This document shows, piece after piece, positions 45,702 to 54,115 of a stretch of 64,000 nt of DNA. The position numbers and the translations under genes are program-made. Within the stretch, counting starts at the first letter, position 1. Every line of letters begins with the position of its first letter. The DNA is from Clostridiales bacterium UBA2432 (GTDB lineage Bacteria; Bacillota; Clostridia; Lachnospirales; Vallitaleaceae): the NCBI GenBank assembly GCA_002342805.1, contig DDQW01000015.1, forward strand, positions 30,640 to 94,639. Reading direction: 5' to 3'. The notes beneath the pieces were generated by a model. That model was not told the origin of the DNA. It searched no databases and saw only the letters and a list, made by a program, of their open reading frames with translations.

Positions 45702-47399
45702 CTAATCAGCTCCGTATGAGATACGAATCATTTCTTCGACGGTTGTCGTTCCATTCAAAACAAGACGTTTACTATTCTCACGAATGGTTTTTAATCCTTG
45801 GTCTAACGCTCTACTTCGTATATCGTCAGATGTTCCCCGTTGATTAATGATTTGTCGGATTGATTGGTCAATCGGGAGGATTTCATAAACCCCGATTCGA
45901 CCGATATATCCGGTGTTGGCACATAGATGGCACCCTTTTTCTTTGTAGACATGGAGTTCTTCATGAATATTAACATTCAGAATTGCCTTTTCTTCTTCCG
46001 AAGCCAAAACTTTTTCTCGACACTTGGTACATAATCGCCGAACCAAGCGTTGTGCAATGACACCCACGACAGATGCACTGATTAAAAAAGGTTCGATACC
46101 CATATCCATTAATCGACTAATCGAGCTCGCAGCGTCATTAGTATGAAGGGTACTTACAACTAAGTGACCGGTGATGGAGGCTTTGACTGCTATCTCAGCC
46201 GTTTCCGCGTCTCGAATCTCACCAATCATAATAACATCCGGGTCTTGACGTAAAATAGACCGTAAGGCGGATGCAAAGGTTAAGCCTGTCTTTGTATTGA
46301 CCTGTACTTGATTAATACCTTCAATCTGTGACTCTACAGGATCTTCAACTGTCACGATGTTTAAATCTTCACTATTGATTTCGTTCAATGATGTGTAGAG
46401 TGTGGTTGACTTACCACTTCCTGTTGGACCGGTAACTAAAATAATACCATGAGGATGGGAAAGAATATTTTCAAACTTGACCAAATCATCACGAAATAAT
46501 CCAAGCTCTTCTTTTCCCTTTGTAAAGCCTTCTTTTGAGTTGACACGCATAACCACTTTTTCCCCATAGACGGTCGGCAGGCTAGATACACGAATATCGT
46601 AGGCCATATTATTAACCTTTATATTAATACGCCCGTCCTGAGGCTTGCGTTTTTCCGCAATGTCCATACCGGCCATAATCTTTACTCTGGCAACAATAGC
46701 ACTTAAGAGTGACGTCTCGTAATCAAACATCTGTTGTAATTTGCCGTCAACTCGATAACGAACCCGTATATAGCGCTCATAAGGTTCGATATGAATATCA
46801 CTGGCCCGATGGCGGACAGCTTGTTCCATAATGGTATTAACTAGCTTCACAATAGGGGCACTTTGAACTTGATCCCCCATCATTGTGTCTTCATGGATCT
46901 GAGTATCCACTTGAATCTCTTGCTCTTGTTTATATTCCTCCGCAGCTTTCATGGCTTGTTGCTTACCATAATGCATTTCTATAGCCGATTTTATATCGAC
47001 TTCATTGGCTAGCATGGGAATAACTTCCTTGCCGGAATATATCTTGACATCATCTATAGCAAAAATATTTAAGGGGTCCTCCATTGCAACATACAAATCA
47101 TTATCTGTAATACGTATAGGTATAAGCATATGTCGTTTTGCAAGGGATTCACTAATGGTCAAAACAGCATCTTTTGAAATATCATACTCTTTAAGTTCAA
47201 CAAAAGGAATACCTAGCTGGTATTCGAGCACTTCATTGATATTTTGTTGGGTTACATAGCCAAGACTAATAAGCGTTTCCCCTATTTTGGCACCGTTTTT
47301 ACGTTGTTGGCTTAATGCTTCTTCTAATTGTTCTCCGGTGATAATTCCGTATTGCATAAGCAAATCACCGATTCGCAACTTTTTCTTAAAGCTTTTCAC
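45702..47399 (-). CDS. pilB: Pilus assembly ATPase PilB
   Basis: 565 residues. N-terminal GspE-N/MshEN-type domain (about 1-150, LRIGDLLMQYGIITGEQLEEAL; MshEN domains can bind c-di-GMP), central RecA-like motor with GPTGSGKSTTLYTSLNEI, IGEIRDAETAEIA, and a zinc site from two CxxC pairs (CTKCREK; CHLCANTG). Its start overlaps the upstream U32 peptidase stop by 4 nt, so the pilus locus is coupled to that gene. Confidence 0.95.
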   Translation of the reverse strand: MKSFKKKLRIGDLLMQYGIITGEQLEEALSQQRKNGAKIGETLISLGYVTQQNINEVLEYQLGIPFVELKEYDISKDAVLTISESLAKRHMLIPIRITDNDLYVAMEDPLNIFAIDDVKIYSGKEVIPMLANEVDIKSAIEMHYGKQQAMKAAEEYKQEQEIQVDTQIHEDTMMGDQVQSAPIVKLVNTIMEQAVRHRASDIHIEPYERYIRVRYRVDGKLQQMFDYETSLLSAIVARVKIMAGMDIAEKRKPQDGRINIKVNNMAYDIRVSSLPTVYGEKVVMRVNSKEGFTKGKEELGLFRDDLVKFENILSHPHGIILVTGPTGSGKSTTLYTSLNEINSEDLNIVTVEDPVESQIEGINQVQVNTKTGLTFASALRSILRQDPDVIMIGEIRDAETAEIAVKASITGHLVVSTLHTNDAASSISRLMDMGIEPFLISASVVGVIAQRLVRRLCTKCREKVLASEEEKAILNVNIHEELHVYKEKGCHLCANTGYIGRIGVYEILPIDQSIRQIINQRGTSDDIRSRALDQGLKTIRENSKRLVLNGTTTVEEMIRISYGAD

Positions 47400-48640
47400 G
47401 TCTTATCACCCTTTCTTAGAAGTTCGTGCTTTTTGGCAGCTACCGGTAATTGAATCCAGAGTTTTTGCTTGGGATGCGGCGCTTCCGTTACCACGTCACC
47501 TTCATCTGTTACTAAGGCTTCAACGGTAAAAGCATGTGTAGAACCATCGGTCTTCATTAACTCGAGTGTATCTCCAACTACGAATTTATTTCGCTGCTCA
47601 ATGAGGGTTTGTTGGCCATCGGTATCTTCTAATACTTTACCCACAAAAACATAATCACGAATATAGGTGTTACTATCATAAATCTGGCTGTCTGCATCCG
47701 GACGTTCATGATAGAAGCCGGTCGTAAACTGACGATAACTACACTTTTTAATTTCTTCTAAATAGCTGGATTTATTGTTTTTATATACTTCAATATCCGT
47801 AAAATAATCATCAATCGCTTTTCGATAGGCTCTTGTAACCGTTGCTACATATAAGCCGGTTTTCATCCGTCCTTCTATTTTTAAACTTGTAATTCCCGAA
47901 CGAATAATCTCATCGATATATTCAATCATACATAAATCTTTAGAATTATAAATATAGGTACCACGCTCATTTTCAAATACAGGCATATATTCTCCCGGTC
48001 GAGACTCCTCCATGAGATGATAAGTCCATCGACAGGGATGGGTGCAGGCCCCTTTATTAGCGTCCTTACCCGTCATATAATTACTGAGGAGGCATCTGCC
48101 TGAATACGAAATACACATTGAACCGTGAACAAAAGCTTCTATATCCATATCCATCGGTATTTTACTGCGGATCGTTGCAATCTCCTCAAAGGATAGTTCT
48201 CTAGCAACAACAACCCGTTTAACTCCTTGTTGATACCAAAAATTAATAGATGCATAGTTGGTATTATTGGCTTGTGTACTCAGATGCAGTTCCATCTCTG
48301 GCATAATCATTTTTGCAATAGCTAAAATACCCGGGTCCGCAATAATGACTGCATCAGGTCCAATTTCTTTCAGTTCTTGAAAATACTCTTCCACTGCCGG
48401 GATATCTTGGTTATGTGCAATAATATTTGCAGTCACATAGACCTTTACATTATGTGCATGGGCATACTCAATACCTAATCGCATATCTTCAAAAGAAAAG
48501 TTTCTGGCTTTTGCTCTGAGTCCAAACTCCTGGCCCCCAACATAAACTGCATCTGCTCCATATGCCACAGCAATTTTTAAATTTTCTAGGCTTCCTGCCG
48601 GTATTAATAATTCCGGTTTTTTTATGTCTAATCTATCCAC
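47396..48640 (-). CDS. Peptidase U32 family protein
   Basis: 414 residues. TIM-barrel-like N-terminal part starting PELLIPAGSLENLKIAVAYGADAVYVGG, the U32 signature with HGSMCISYSGRCLLSNYMTG and the CxxxC-type iron-sulfur ligands (ACTHPCRW), then a C-terminal beta domain. U32 proteins include RlhA and TrhP, which act in rRNA/tRNA hydroxylation, so a role in RNA modification is likelier than proteolysis. It follows an O-methyltransferase by 9 nt. Confidence 0.92.
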   Translation of the reverse strand: MDRLDIKKPELLIPAGSLENLKIAVAYGADAVYVGGQEFGLRAKARNFSFEDMRLGIEYAHAHNVKVYVTANIIAHNQDIPAVEEYFQELKEIGPDAVIIADPGILAIAKMIMPEMELHLSTQANNTNYASINFWYQQGVKRVVVARELSFEEIATIRSKIPMDMDIEAFVHGSMCISYSGRCLLSNYMTGKDANKGACTHPCRWTYHLMEESRPGEYMPVFENERGTYIYNSKDLCMIEYIDEIIRSGITSLKIEGRMKTGLYVATVTRAYRKAIDDYFTDIEVYKNNKSSYLEEIKKCSYRQFTTGFYHERPDADSQIYDSNTYIRDYVFVGKVLEDTDGQQTLIEQRNKFVVGDTLELMKTDGSTHAFTVEALVTDEGDVVTEAPHPKQKLWIQLPVAAKKHELLRKGDKT

Positions 48641-48649
48641 AACGTTCTC

Positions 48650-49321
48650 CTATTCTTGTATCTTAATACTTATTGTTGCACCATCAGCTATATCTAAAAC
48701 AGTCGTACTTAGTTGTTTATGATGGTTAATCTCCCAGAGATACTGGCGCATCCTTTGGTGAATGGTCCGTCGGCGTCTTGGCACATTAAAACGCGACCTA
48801 GCTACATCGCCTTGTTGCAAAACATTATCTGACACGAGTGTTCCTTGTTTTTTTAAAAGGTAAAGAACATCCGGTAGAAATGTAAGATATTGGCCTTTTG
48901 CCGCATCCAAAAAAATAAAATCGTATTGTTCTTGCTTTCGACACAATTCCTGCAAGACATCTGTTGCATCTCCATGGATTTGATGAATCTGGTTTTCATA
49001 ACCTGATTGATGAATATTTTTTCGTGCCTGATTAACCATCTGATCGTCACGTTCAATGGTGGTTACCTTAACCCTGGAAATATCAACGACTTCTTCTAAA
49101 GCTTGCATCATCAGAATTGTTGAATATCCAATTGCTGTACCAATCTCAAGGATTCGAAAGGGTTTTGCCATTTGAAGTAAAACAGTCATTAAGGAGGCCA
49201 TATCATCTTTTATAATTGGCACATGGTTTTCCTTAGCATATGCTTTTATTTGTTGTATGAATAAAGAATTTTCTTTGCGAATATAGCCAAGATACTGGCT
49301 CATTGAATTGTTTTCTTTCAA
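48650..49321 (-). CDS. SAM-dependent O-methyltransferase (YrrM/TrmR-like)
   Basis: 223 residues in the catechol O-methyltransferase-like family. SAM motif ILEIGTAIGYSTILM, acidic loop TIERDDQMVNQARKNI and FIFLDAAKGQY. YrrM of Bacillus, in the same position beside mltG and a U32 gene, methylates tRNA 5-hydroxyuridine at the wobble base; U32 (TrhP) proteins make that hydroxyl. Start is a TTG with AAGGAG at 6-nt spacing. Confidence 0.88.
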   Translation of the reverse strand: MKENNSMSQYLGYIRKENSLFIQQIKAYAKENHVPIIKDDMASLMTVLLQMAKPFRILEIGTAIGYSTILMMQALEEVVDISRVKVTTIERDDQMVNQARKNIHQSGYENQIHQIHGDATDVLQELCRKQEQYDFIFLDAAKGQYLTFLPDVLYLLKKQGTLVSDNVLQQGDVARSRFNVPRRRRTIHQRMRQYLWEINHHKQLSTTVLDIADGATISIKIQE

Positions 49322-49338
49322 GTCTAACTCCTTTTTAG

Positions 49339-49369
49339 CAAAAATAGGCTAAAGTTATCTTTAGCCTAT
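49339..49369 (-). terminator. Intrinsic terminator after mltG
   Basis: A perfect 11-bp stem ATAGGCTAAAG-ATAA-CTTTAGCCTAT on the minus strand (49344-49369) followed by TTTTT, only 17 nt downstream of the mltG stop and about 10 nt before the TTG-start O-methyltransferase's SD. That gene then needs read-through or an unseen promoter. Confidence 0.78.
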
Positions 49370-49386
49370 CTCTTACGTCTTACTCA

Positions 49387-50454
49387 TTAGAATTTTTGAT
49401 TATATTTATTTTTTGCTGCATTATGGTCATCGAGGGTCGCATTAAACTCATGAGCACCTGTCTCTGTATCTTTCAAAACAAAATACAAATAATTATGATT
49501 TTCCGGATATAAGGTTGCTTCAATTGCTGCAGCACCGGGATTTGCAATAGGACCAATAGGTAATCCCAGATTATTATAAGTATTATAAGGCGAAATAATT
49601 TCTAAGTCACTATACAATAATCGGTCACGAGGCACACCCAATGCGTACATAACTGTACTACACATTTGCAGACTCATATCGATATTTAATCGATTATAGA
49701 TGACACCTGCCACCTTGGGTCGTTCTTCGGGAACGCGAACTTCTTTTTCAATCATCGAAGCAATGGTTATAATTTCATCGACACTATATCCTAATTCTTC
49801 TGCTTGAACATAATATTCATCAATAAAGACATCATCAAACTTCATCAACATCTTGCTAATAATATCTTCTGCAGAAGCATCTGCATAGACTTCATAGGTT
49901 GCAGGGAATAAGTATCCTTGTAAACGTTTAGGCCGATCCGGTAACTCATCGATAAAACGATAACCAAAGTTTCCGTTTTCTGCCGCATCCATAAATTCGC
50001 TTTCTGTGCATAATCCTTGAGCAGCTACACGTTCTGCAATCTGTTCAAGGCTAAACCCTTCAGGTATTGTAAATTTAACAACTTCTCGTTTTTCTCCTTC
50101 TTCAGAAAGAATCGTTATGATCTCTTCCGGTTCCATTCCGGTATTTAAGGAAAAATCACCATATTGAAATAGACTGTCTACACCTTGAAGCTTAGCTAAT
50201 ATACGAAAATACACTGCACTTCGGATAAGTTCATTTTCTTCCAAAATATTTGCAATGGTTTCTGTCGAAGCACCTTGAGGAATGCTGATTTCTTTTGTTA
50301 TAATAGTTCGATTTGCATCCGGTTCTTTTGCCATTAATTCATAGCCAGACCCATATGCCCACATCGACGCCTGATATATTGCAAAAACTGCTCCTATAAT
50401 AATGACAATCTTTAACATATAGTTAAAAACTTCGCCAAGAATTTTGTTTATCAT
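49387..50454 (-). CDS. mltG: Endolytic murein transglycosylase MltG
   Basis: Membrane-bound lytic transglycosylase that sets glycan-strand length. 355 residues: one N-terminal membrane segment (about 12-32), a LysM-like small domain (about 50-130) and the YceG catalytic domain with the catalytic Glu in SMIEKEVRVPEER and the LPIGPIANPGAAAIEATLYP stretch (by position, about 300-320). Follows ylbF by 14 nt and closes the run with a terminator. Confidence 0.95.
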   Translation of the reverse strand: MINKILGEVFNYMLKIVIIIGAVFAIYQASMWAYGSGYELMAKEPDANRTIITKEISIPQGASTETIANILEENELIRSAVYFRILAKLQGVDSLFQYGDFSLNTGMEPEEIITILSEEGEKREVVKFTIPEGFSLEQIAERVAAQGLCTESEFMDAAENGNFGYRFIDELPDRPKRLQGYLFPATYEVYADASAEDIISKMLMKFDDVFIDEYYVQAEELGYSVDEIITIASMIEKEVRVPEERPKVAGVIYNRLNIDMSLQMCSTVMYALGVPRDRLLYSDLEIISPYNTYNNLGLPIGPIANPGAAAIEATLYPENHNYLYFVLKDTETGAHEFNATLDDHNAAKNKYNQKF

Positions 50455-50468
50455 ATAATCACCTTTCG

Positions 50469-50813
50469 CTACTCTAAAAAATGTGTATCGAATTCTATTT
50501 CTTCTGTAATCGTATCATAGACCGAAGCCATCAATTTTGACAATTTAAGTTCCGCATCTAAAAACATTTTTACCTTTGGTTCACTTAATAATTCTTTATA
50601 ATCTTGTTTAAGACTAATTAAATTTTCATAAGCATTATAGGCTCCATATTGATGGGATACCTGAATCTCAAAATTCTTTCGCCTAAACTCTTCAACTTGA
50701 CACAACAATTCTTCATGTCTTTCAAGAATTGATCGATAATTCAAATAATCAATATATTCTTGCTTTTCTTTGATCTTTTTGACCAGTTCAAGGGTTTCTG
50801 CTTTGACATCCAT
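50469..50813 (-). CDS. YlbF/YmcA family regulator
   Basis: 114-residue all-helical protein of the Com_YlbF family. In Bacillus YlbF, YmcA and YaaT form a Y-complex that modulates RNase Y and sporulation/biofilm entry. Here it sits between RNase J and mltG, near RNA-decay genes. Family assignment is by helical pattern and position; which paralogue it is cannot be told. Confidence 0.8.
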   Translation of the reverse strand: MDVKAETLELVKKIKEKQEYIDYLNYRSILERHEELLCQVEEFRRKNFEIQVSHQYGAYNAYENLISLKQDYKELLSEPKVKMFLDAELKLSKLMASVYDTITEEIEFDTHFLE

Positions 50814-50824
50814 CCTATCACCTC

Positions 50825-52492
50825 TTATTCCACTTCCATTATTACCGGTAAGATCATTGGATTACGTTTCATTTGACGCCATAAATGCTCACGTAAATCA
50901 TCACGCACCGCATTCTTCATCTTTGCCCAACCTTCAATCTTACGATCTTTGCACTTTTGAAGTGTTTTAACAACAACTTCTCGTGTCTCTTGCATTAAGT
51001 CTGCTGACTCACGAACATATACAAATCCCCGGGATACAATATCAGGACCGGATAAAATCTCTAAGGTTCCTTTTCTAACGGTCACCACAACAACGATGAG
51101 TCCGTCTTCGGATAATTTTTGTCGATCCCTAAGAACAATATTACCTACATCTCCAACACCTAAACCATCAACTAATAATGGCTGACAAGGCACTGTACCT
51201 GCACGCGTTGCATGACTTTGGTTTAACTCTAAAATCTCACCATTCGTCAAGATAAATATCTTGTCTTTACGCATACCTAGATTACTTGCTATTTCCGCAT
51301 GCTTAATAAGATGTTTATATTCACCATGAACAGGTATAAAATATTTTGGTTTTACCAATGAATGTAATAATTTTAACTCTTCAATACATGCATGTCCAGA
51401 AACATGTGTATCTTCAACAATAACTTCCGCTCCACGTCGATACAAATCGTTGATTACCCGTGACACATACTTTTCATTTCCAGGGATTGGTTTTGAACTA
51501 AATACAATAACATCCCCTTCTTGTATCTGAATATTACGATGGGTTCCACTTGACATACGAGATAATGCCGCTAAAGGTTCACCTTGACTACCTGTTGTTA
51601 CTAAAACAACCTGTCCATCTTTATATTTACCTATATCATTAATATCTGTAAGCATGTTTTTGGGCATTTTCAAATACCCCAATTCAGAAGCCGTTGTCAC
51701 AACGTTAACCATAGAACGTCCTTGTACAATGACTTTTCGTCGATACTTTTTGGCAGAATTCACAATTTGCTGTACACGATCCACATTTGAAGCAAATGTA
51801 GCCACAATTAATCGACGGCCTTTGTTTTCTTCAAAAATCATGTCAAAAGATTTTCCGACACTACTTTCTGACATGGTATATCCTGGACGTTCAGCATTTG
51901 TACTATCTGCCATTAATGCAAGAACGCCTTGTCTTCCTAACTCCGCAAATCGGCCTAAATCAATAGGCTTACCATGTATAGGGTTATAATCCACTTTAAA
52001 ATCTCCAGAATGGACAACAATTCCTGCAGGGGTCGTAATAGCTAGCGCCAGTGCGTCTGCAATTGAATGATTGGTTCGAATAAACTCAACCGAGAACAGT
52101 TTCCCGAGATTGATTTTTTGCCCCGGATTTACGCGCTTTCGTGTTGTCGAATTCATCATTCCATGTTCTTTCAACTTATTTTCTAAAAGGCCTATGGTCA
52201 ATCGTGTCCCGTATACAGGCACGTTAACATCCTTCAGAATATAAGGTAAGGCTCCAATATGGTCTTCGTGACCATGTGTAAGCACAAACGCTTTTACCTT
52301 TTTAAGGTTCTGTTTTAGATATGTTGCATCCGGAATCACTAAATCGATTCCTAACATTTCGTCTTCAGGGAATGCAATACCACAATCGACAACCATAATC
52401 TCGTCCTTGTATTCGAACGCTGTAATGTTCATGCCGATTTTATCCAACCCACCTAAAGGTATTATTTTCAGTTTTTCATTTGTTTTCTTCAA
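50825..52492 (-). CDS. rnj: Ribonuclease J
   Basis: Metallo-beta-lactamase/beta-CASP 5'-3' exonuclease and endonuclease for mRNA decay and rRNA maturation. 555 residues, normal. HxHxDH motif HGHEDHIGALPY, TNHSIADALA, and beta-CASP motifs SKPIPGNE and HVSGHA. Its length and the GGLDKIGMNITAFEYKD start fit RNase J1/J2; paralogue unassigned. RNase Y is also in this window, so both main decay nucleases are present. Confidence 0.96.
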   Translation of the reverse strand: MKKTNEKLKIIPLGGLDKIGMNITAFEYKDEIMVVDCGIAFPEDEMLGIDLVIPDATYLKQNLKKVKAFVLTHGHEDHIGALPYILKDVNVPVYGTRLTIGLLENKLKEHGMMNSTTRKRVNPGQKINLGKLFSVEFIRTNHSIADALALAITTPAGIVVHSGDFKVDYNPIHGKPIDLGRFAELGRQGVLALMADSTNAERPGYTMSESSVGKSFDMIFEENKGRRLIVATFASNVDRVQQIVNSAKKYRRKVIVQGRSMVNVVTTASELGYLKMPKNMLTDINDIGKYKDGQVVLVTTGSQGEPLAALSRMSSGTHRNIQIQEGDVIVFSSKPIPGNEKYVSRVINDLYRRGAEVIVEDTHVSGHACIEELKLLHSLVKPKYFIPVHGEYKHLIKHAEIASNLGMRKDKIFILTNGEILELNQSHATRAGTVPCQPLLVDGLGVGDVGNIVLRDRQKLSEDGLIVVVVTVRKGTLEILSGPDIVSRGFVYVRESADLMQETREVVVKTLQKCKDRKIEGWAKMKNAVRDDLREHLWRQMKRNPMILPVIMEVE

Positions 52493-52534
52493 GAAAGCAC
52501 CTCCGTCTAATAGTCGAATATGTTATATAAGATC

Positions 52535-52981
52535 TCATTCATTGTTTTTCTGACAATCTTTACATATTCCAAAAAATTTTGCTTGATGATCATGCACTAA
52601 AAAACCATAGGATTCTAAGAAACTCTTCTCAATCGATCCCATTAAATCTTCCGTCACTTCAATGACTTTTCCACATTGATCACAAATTAAATGATGATGG
52701 CGATGCACTTCGTCCTCGTTCGCTAACTCATAACGAATATACCCATCATCTAGGTTCAGTTTTTCAACAATTTTAAGTTCATTTAATAGTTGTATATTAC
52801 GATAAACCGTTGCAAGTCCGATTTCTGGATGTTCAGTTTTAACAATCTGATACAATTCTTCAACGGTTAAATGTTTATCTTGATGTGCCAGCATTGCGTC
52901 GAGTACGACTTTTCGCTGGGATGTAATTTTATAACCATGTTCTTTTAATTGAGTACAAATCAGTTCTCTTTTTGCATCCAT
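52535..52981 (-). CDS. fur: Ferric uptake regulator family protein, likely Fur
   Basis: 148 residues: N-terminal winged helix with ATVYRNIQLLNELKIVEKL, then the metal-binding domain with HRHHHLICDQCGK and a second CxxC (CKDCQ) for structural zinc. At the positions that are aspartate in PerR (RFDF, KIVDF) this protein has glutamate (RYEL, KVIEV), which favours Fur over PerR. Its promoter carries a Fur-type 7-1-7 site, suggesting autoregulation. Confidence 0.88.
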   Translation of the reverse strand: MDAKRELICTQLKEHGYKITSQRKVVLDAMLAHQDKHLTVEELYQIVKTEHPEIGLATVYRNIQLLNELKIVEKLNLDDGYIRYELANEDEVHRHHHLICDQCGKVIEVTEDLMGSIEKSFLESYGFLVHDHQAKFFGICKDCQKNNE

Positions 52982-53007
52982 ATCTACACCATTTTACCTT
53001 TTCTAAA

Positions 53008-53053
53008 TAATAACAATTATCAACAGTATAAATGAAACTTATCTTTTTGTCAA
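53008..53053 (-). promoter_or_regulatory. fur promoter with Fur box
   Basis: Minus strand TTGACA (53048-53053), 17-nt spacer, TATACT (53025-53030). Immediately downstream, TGATAATTGTTATTA (53008-53022) matches the 7-1-7 Fur site TGATAAT-N-ATTATCA at 12 of 14 positions and spans the likely start of transcription. Confidence 0.75.
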
Positions 53054-53331
53054 TTTTCAAAGGAATCGATTTGTTCTTCCAACATTGGAAAAACGATTTC
53101 AAGTAGTTCATCATCTTCGACAATCTCATAAATGATATCATCGCCCTCTAAATATGTTGCTTTAAGTACATACGCAAGAACTTCTTCTTCCTCTTCATCC
53201 GTATCACTTTCTATAACAAGCAAATATCCATCTTCTTTGTACTGGATAGCGCTTAAAATATCAAAAATAATCTTTTCGCCTGTTTCGTCGTCAAAAAATT
53301 CTATTCTCTCCATGTCACTCATCGTATTCAC
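53050..53331 (-). CDS. DUF1292 domain protein
   Basis: 93 residues, very acidic (many Asp and Glu), with the DUF1292 pattern FDDETGEKIIFDILSAIQYK and YLLV...EEEEVLAYVLK. Widely conserved in Firmicutes next to ruvX and ireB; function unknown. It starts within the ruvX stop (4-nt overlap) and its stop codon lies under the -35 of the fur promoter. Confidence 0.92.
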   Translation of the reverse strand: MNTMSDMERIEFFDDETGEKIIFDILSAIQYKEDGYLLVIESDTDEEEEEVLAYVLKATYLEGDDIIYEIVEDDELLEIVFPMLEEQIDSFEN

Positions 53332-53750
53332 GTCCTTTTCAAATCGAGATATGTTTGCAAAATCAAAGATGCTGCAATTTTATCAATATATTTTTTATGA
53401 TCTTCTTTACGTACCTTACCTTCTGTAAGAACCCGCTCAGCAGCAACTGTTGATAATCGCTCATCAAAAGTTTCTACTCTAATCTCAAGCTCACGTTCAA
53501 GTCGACGCACAAAATAGAGCGTACGATCAACTCGTTCACCTAAGTCATTATTCATATGTTTGGGTAACCCGACAACAATAAGCTCCACTTCGTATTCATC
53601 TATGAGTGCTTTTAATCTTTTGATGGATTCAATCAGATTACCTGGGTCTTGCCTAGAGATTGTTTCTATACCTTGTGCCGTCCAACCTAATGAGTCGCTA
53701 ATGGCCACTCCTATTGTTTTTGACCCATAATCTAATCCCATTATACGCAT
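53328..53750 (-). CDS. ruvX: Holliday junction resolvase RuvX / YqgF
   Basis: RNase H-fold nuclease, 140 residues. Motifs: GLDYGSKTIGVAISD, VVGLPKHMNND, and C-terminal DERLSTVAAERVL with the catalytic acid, then KYIDKIAASLILQTYLD. Proposed roles are Holliday-junction resolution and 16S rRNA 5'-end processing. It lies 8 nt after ireB in a conserved trio. Confidence 0.96.
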   Translation of the reverse strand: MRIMGLDYGSKTIGVAISDSLGWTAQGIETISRQDPGNLIESIKRLKALIDEYEVELIVVGLPKHMNNDLGERVDRTLYFVRRLERELEIRVETFDERLSTVAAERVLTEGKVRKEDHKKYIDKIAASLILQTYLDLKRT

Positions 53751-53757
53751 TTTAAAA

Positions 53758-54027
53758 TCAGTCCTTATTTTGAATATTCTGTTTTATATAGTTTTTCACC
53801 AATTCTTCTAACAATTCGTCCCGTTCCAACTGACTCATCAATGTTCGTGCATTATTATGATTGGTAATATATGTTGGGTCGCCTGATAGTATGTAACCAA
53901 CAATTTGATATATGGAATTATATCCCTTTTCTTCAAGAGATTCATAAACAATTTTCATAGTTTTTGTCACTTGGTTTTCCGGTTCTTTTTCAGGTCGTCT
54001 GAAAAATTGCGTATTATCTAGTCCCAT
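53758..54027 (-). CDS. IreB family regulatory phosphoprotein
   Basis: 89 residues, with the family's KTMKIVYESLEEKGYNSIYQ, GYILSGDPTYITNHNNAR and the helical end. In Enterococcus IreB is a substrate of the PASTA kinase IreK and affects cephalosporin tolerance. The conserved neighbourhood ireB-ruvX-DUF1292 is intact. It has its own promoter at 54070-54098 and GTGAGG before the ATG. Confidence 0.95.
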   Translation of the reverse strand: MGLDNTQFFRRPEKEPENQVTKTMKIVYESLEEKGYNSIYQIVGYILSGDPTYITNHNNARTLMSQLERDELLEELVKNYIKQNIQNKD

Positions 54028-54069
54028 GTCCTCACATCCTATCCATAAAAGATTTCAATATCTATACTT

Positions 54070-54098
54070 ATATTACAGTAAAGTAATTAAAATATCAA
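54070..54098 (-). promoter_or_regulatory. Promoter of ireB-ruvX-DUF1292
   Basis: Minus strand TTGATA (54093-54098), 17-nt spacer, TAATAT (54070-54075), about 45 nt before the ireB ATG. Confidence 0.65.
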
Positions 54099-54115
54099 TT
54101 GTTTATTTATTAAAA

